NCBI GenBank assembly: GCA_005772945.1
Contig: SXIE01000140.1
Span: forward strand, 1-14,136
Direction of reading: 5' to 3'
Length of the DNA: 14,136 nucleotides
Source of the DNA: Pseudomonadota bacterium
GTDB lineage: Bacteria > Myxococcota > UBA9042 > PHBI01
Positions 13,477 through 14,136 of the stretch are shown one piece after another. The position numbers were made by a program, and so were the translations under genes. Every line of letters begins with the position of its first letter. The first letter of the stretch is position 1. A model generated the notes under the pieces. That model searched no databases, was not told where the DNA came from, and saw nothing but the letters and a program-made list of their open reading frames with translations.

Positions 13477-14136
13477 GTTGGGAACCCCCCAGCCCGGGTG
13501 GAACACGGCCGACTGCATGTCTTGGGAGAAAATCGGCGTTTGCTTGCTTATCTCGCCGGTAATGACGCGCTCGGTATGGATGACCTGCCCGTTCTTGATC
13601 ACGCGCAAGGTATACTCGGGGATGTTGACCGTCACGTAGAGCTTGCCCAGGTCCTCGGGCATCCAGCGCCATTGTTCCATCTTGAGCAGGACACGCTGGG
13701 CTGTACCGACCTCGTGTTCGGCGGGTATCGTCTTGGGCTGTTTCTCTATGCCCTAGCCTTTCCCGCTCGTCTCCTCGCCAACCGGCTCGGCCGCGGCGAC
13801 GGCAGGGGCCGGCGCTGTCTTGCTGGCACGCAACTCATTGTAGAGCTTGCGCAGCTTCTCGAACTGCGGATGCTGCGGATGTTGCTTGCGCAGCGCCGCG
13901 TCCGGAGTATCCGAGCCCGCGATTTCGGCCAGCACGAGCTTGGGGTCTCGCACGCGCGCCGTCCGGTCAATCGCCTCTGAAAGCTGGGTCGGATCCATGC
14001 GCCCGCCGCGCGCATCGCGCGCATATTTCAGCAGGACGAGCGAGAGCCGGGCCTCCGCATCGACCTGTGCGACGCGATCAAGTGATCCGGCTGCAATTGT
14101 CGGTGGAGAATAGTCCTTGGCGGCTAGGCCCCATTC
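13468..14136 (-). pseudogene. L,D-transpeptidase (YkuD family), broken: open at right edge, in-frame TAG, truncated at join
   Basis: The frame is open from the right edge (EWGLAAKDYSPPTIAAGS...) to TAG at 13755-13753. It resumes after the stop in the same frame as GIEKQPKTIPAEHEV, then MEQWRWMPEDLGKLYVTVNI at 13680. The upstream part (LLKYARDARGGRMDPTQL, HPQHPQFEKL) and the downstream part match, as I recall them, consecutive regions of large YcbB-like L,D-transpeptidases of Hyphomicrobiales. These enzymes cross-link peptidoglycan 3-3 in the periplasm. The peptidoglycan-binding domain expected between the halves is absent: only about 25 codons separate them. The catalytic SHGC-type motif is lost because similarity stops after VPNSIKV at about 13468. 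It is therefore non-functional as it stands, whether by real decay or by assembly error. Confidence 0.75.

Noticed and set aside
13468..13980. Continuation of the thioredoxin-like frame to 13980 as a novel fusion protein
   Set aside because: The extra residues are the antisense of the L,D-transpeptidase and show no thioredoxin second half; the open frame is accidental.
1..14136. tRNA, rRNA, CRISPR arrays, insertion sequences or prophage genes
   Set aside because: Reading both strands I saw no tRNA-like cloverleaf, spaced repeats, transposase or phage proteins; the inverted repeat at 394-540 has no associated transposase.

Overview
The window looks like a high-GC (roughly 70-80% in coding stretches) deltaproteobacterial chromosome segment, most like Myxococcota. 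I infer this from GC-rich third codon positions, the many exported proteins and lipoproteins, a TonB-dependent receptor carrying its own N-terminal TonB-like domain, a TolB-type propeller/M28 peptidase/PDZ protein, and a multi-PAS GGDEF-EAL protein. The taxonomic call rests on recognising protein families, not on a search. The last ~670 bp look different: about 56% GC in the lines I counted, against about 80% just to the left. They encode part of an L,D-transpeptidase of the type I know from Hyphomicrobiales (Alphaproteobacteria). The window therefore appears to cross a chimeric join or a horizontal-transfer breakpoint near 13465.

Layout, left to right. (1) 1-379, minus: 5' part of a histone-deacetylase-family amidohydrolase running off the left edge. 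(2) 380-590: a lower-GC intergenic stretch with a long imperfect inverted repeat centred on a small perfect hairpin. (3) 591-4309, minus: a two-gene operon made of a TonB-dependent receptor followed, with a 1-nt stop/start overlap, by a lipoprotein. (4) 4310-4361: a very short divergent promoter region. (5) 4362-8271, plus: a spermidine-synthase-like methyltransferase-fold protein followed 1 nt later by a large exported M28 metallopeptidase. (6) 8285-8318: a perfect hairpin between convergent genes. (7) 8307-10862, minus: a three-PAS GGDEF-EAL protein. (8) 10957-13011, minus: an exported protein I do not recognise, with an outer-membrane-like C-terminus. (9) 13177-~13467, plus: the start of an exported thioredoxin-like protein, cut off at the join. 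(10) ~13468-14136, minus: a broken L,D-transpeptidase.

How the genes may work together: most of the window concerns the cell envelope (receptor plus lipoprotein, exported peptidase, exported unknown protein, periplasmic thioredoxin), with one cyclic-di-GMP enzyme. The only strongly supported couplings are the receptor/lipoprotein pair and the spermidine-synthase-like/M28 pair. I found no RNA genes, CRISPR arrays, insertion sequences or phage genes. The most unusual items are the inverted-repeat element, the TonB-domain/receptor fusion, the uncertain start and location of the spermidine-synthase-like protein, the unrecognised 684-residue protein, and the composition break at the right end.
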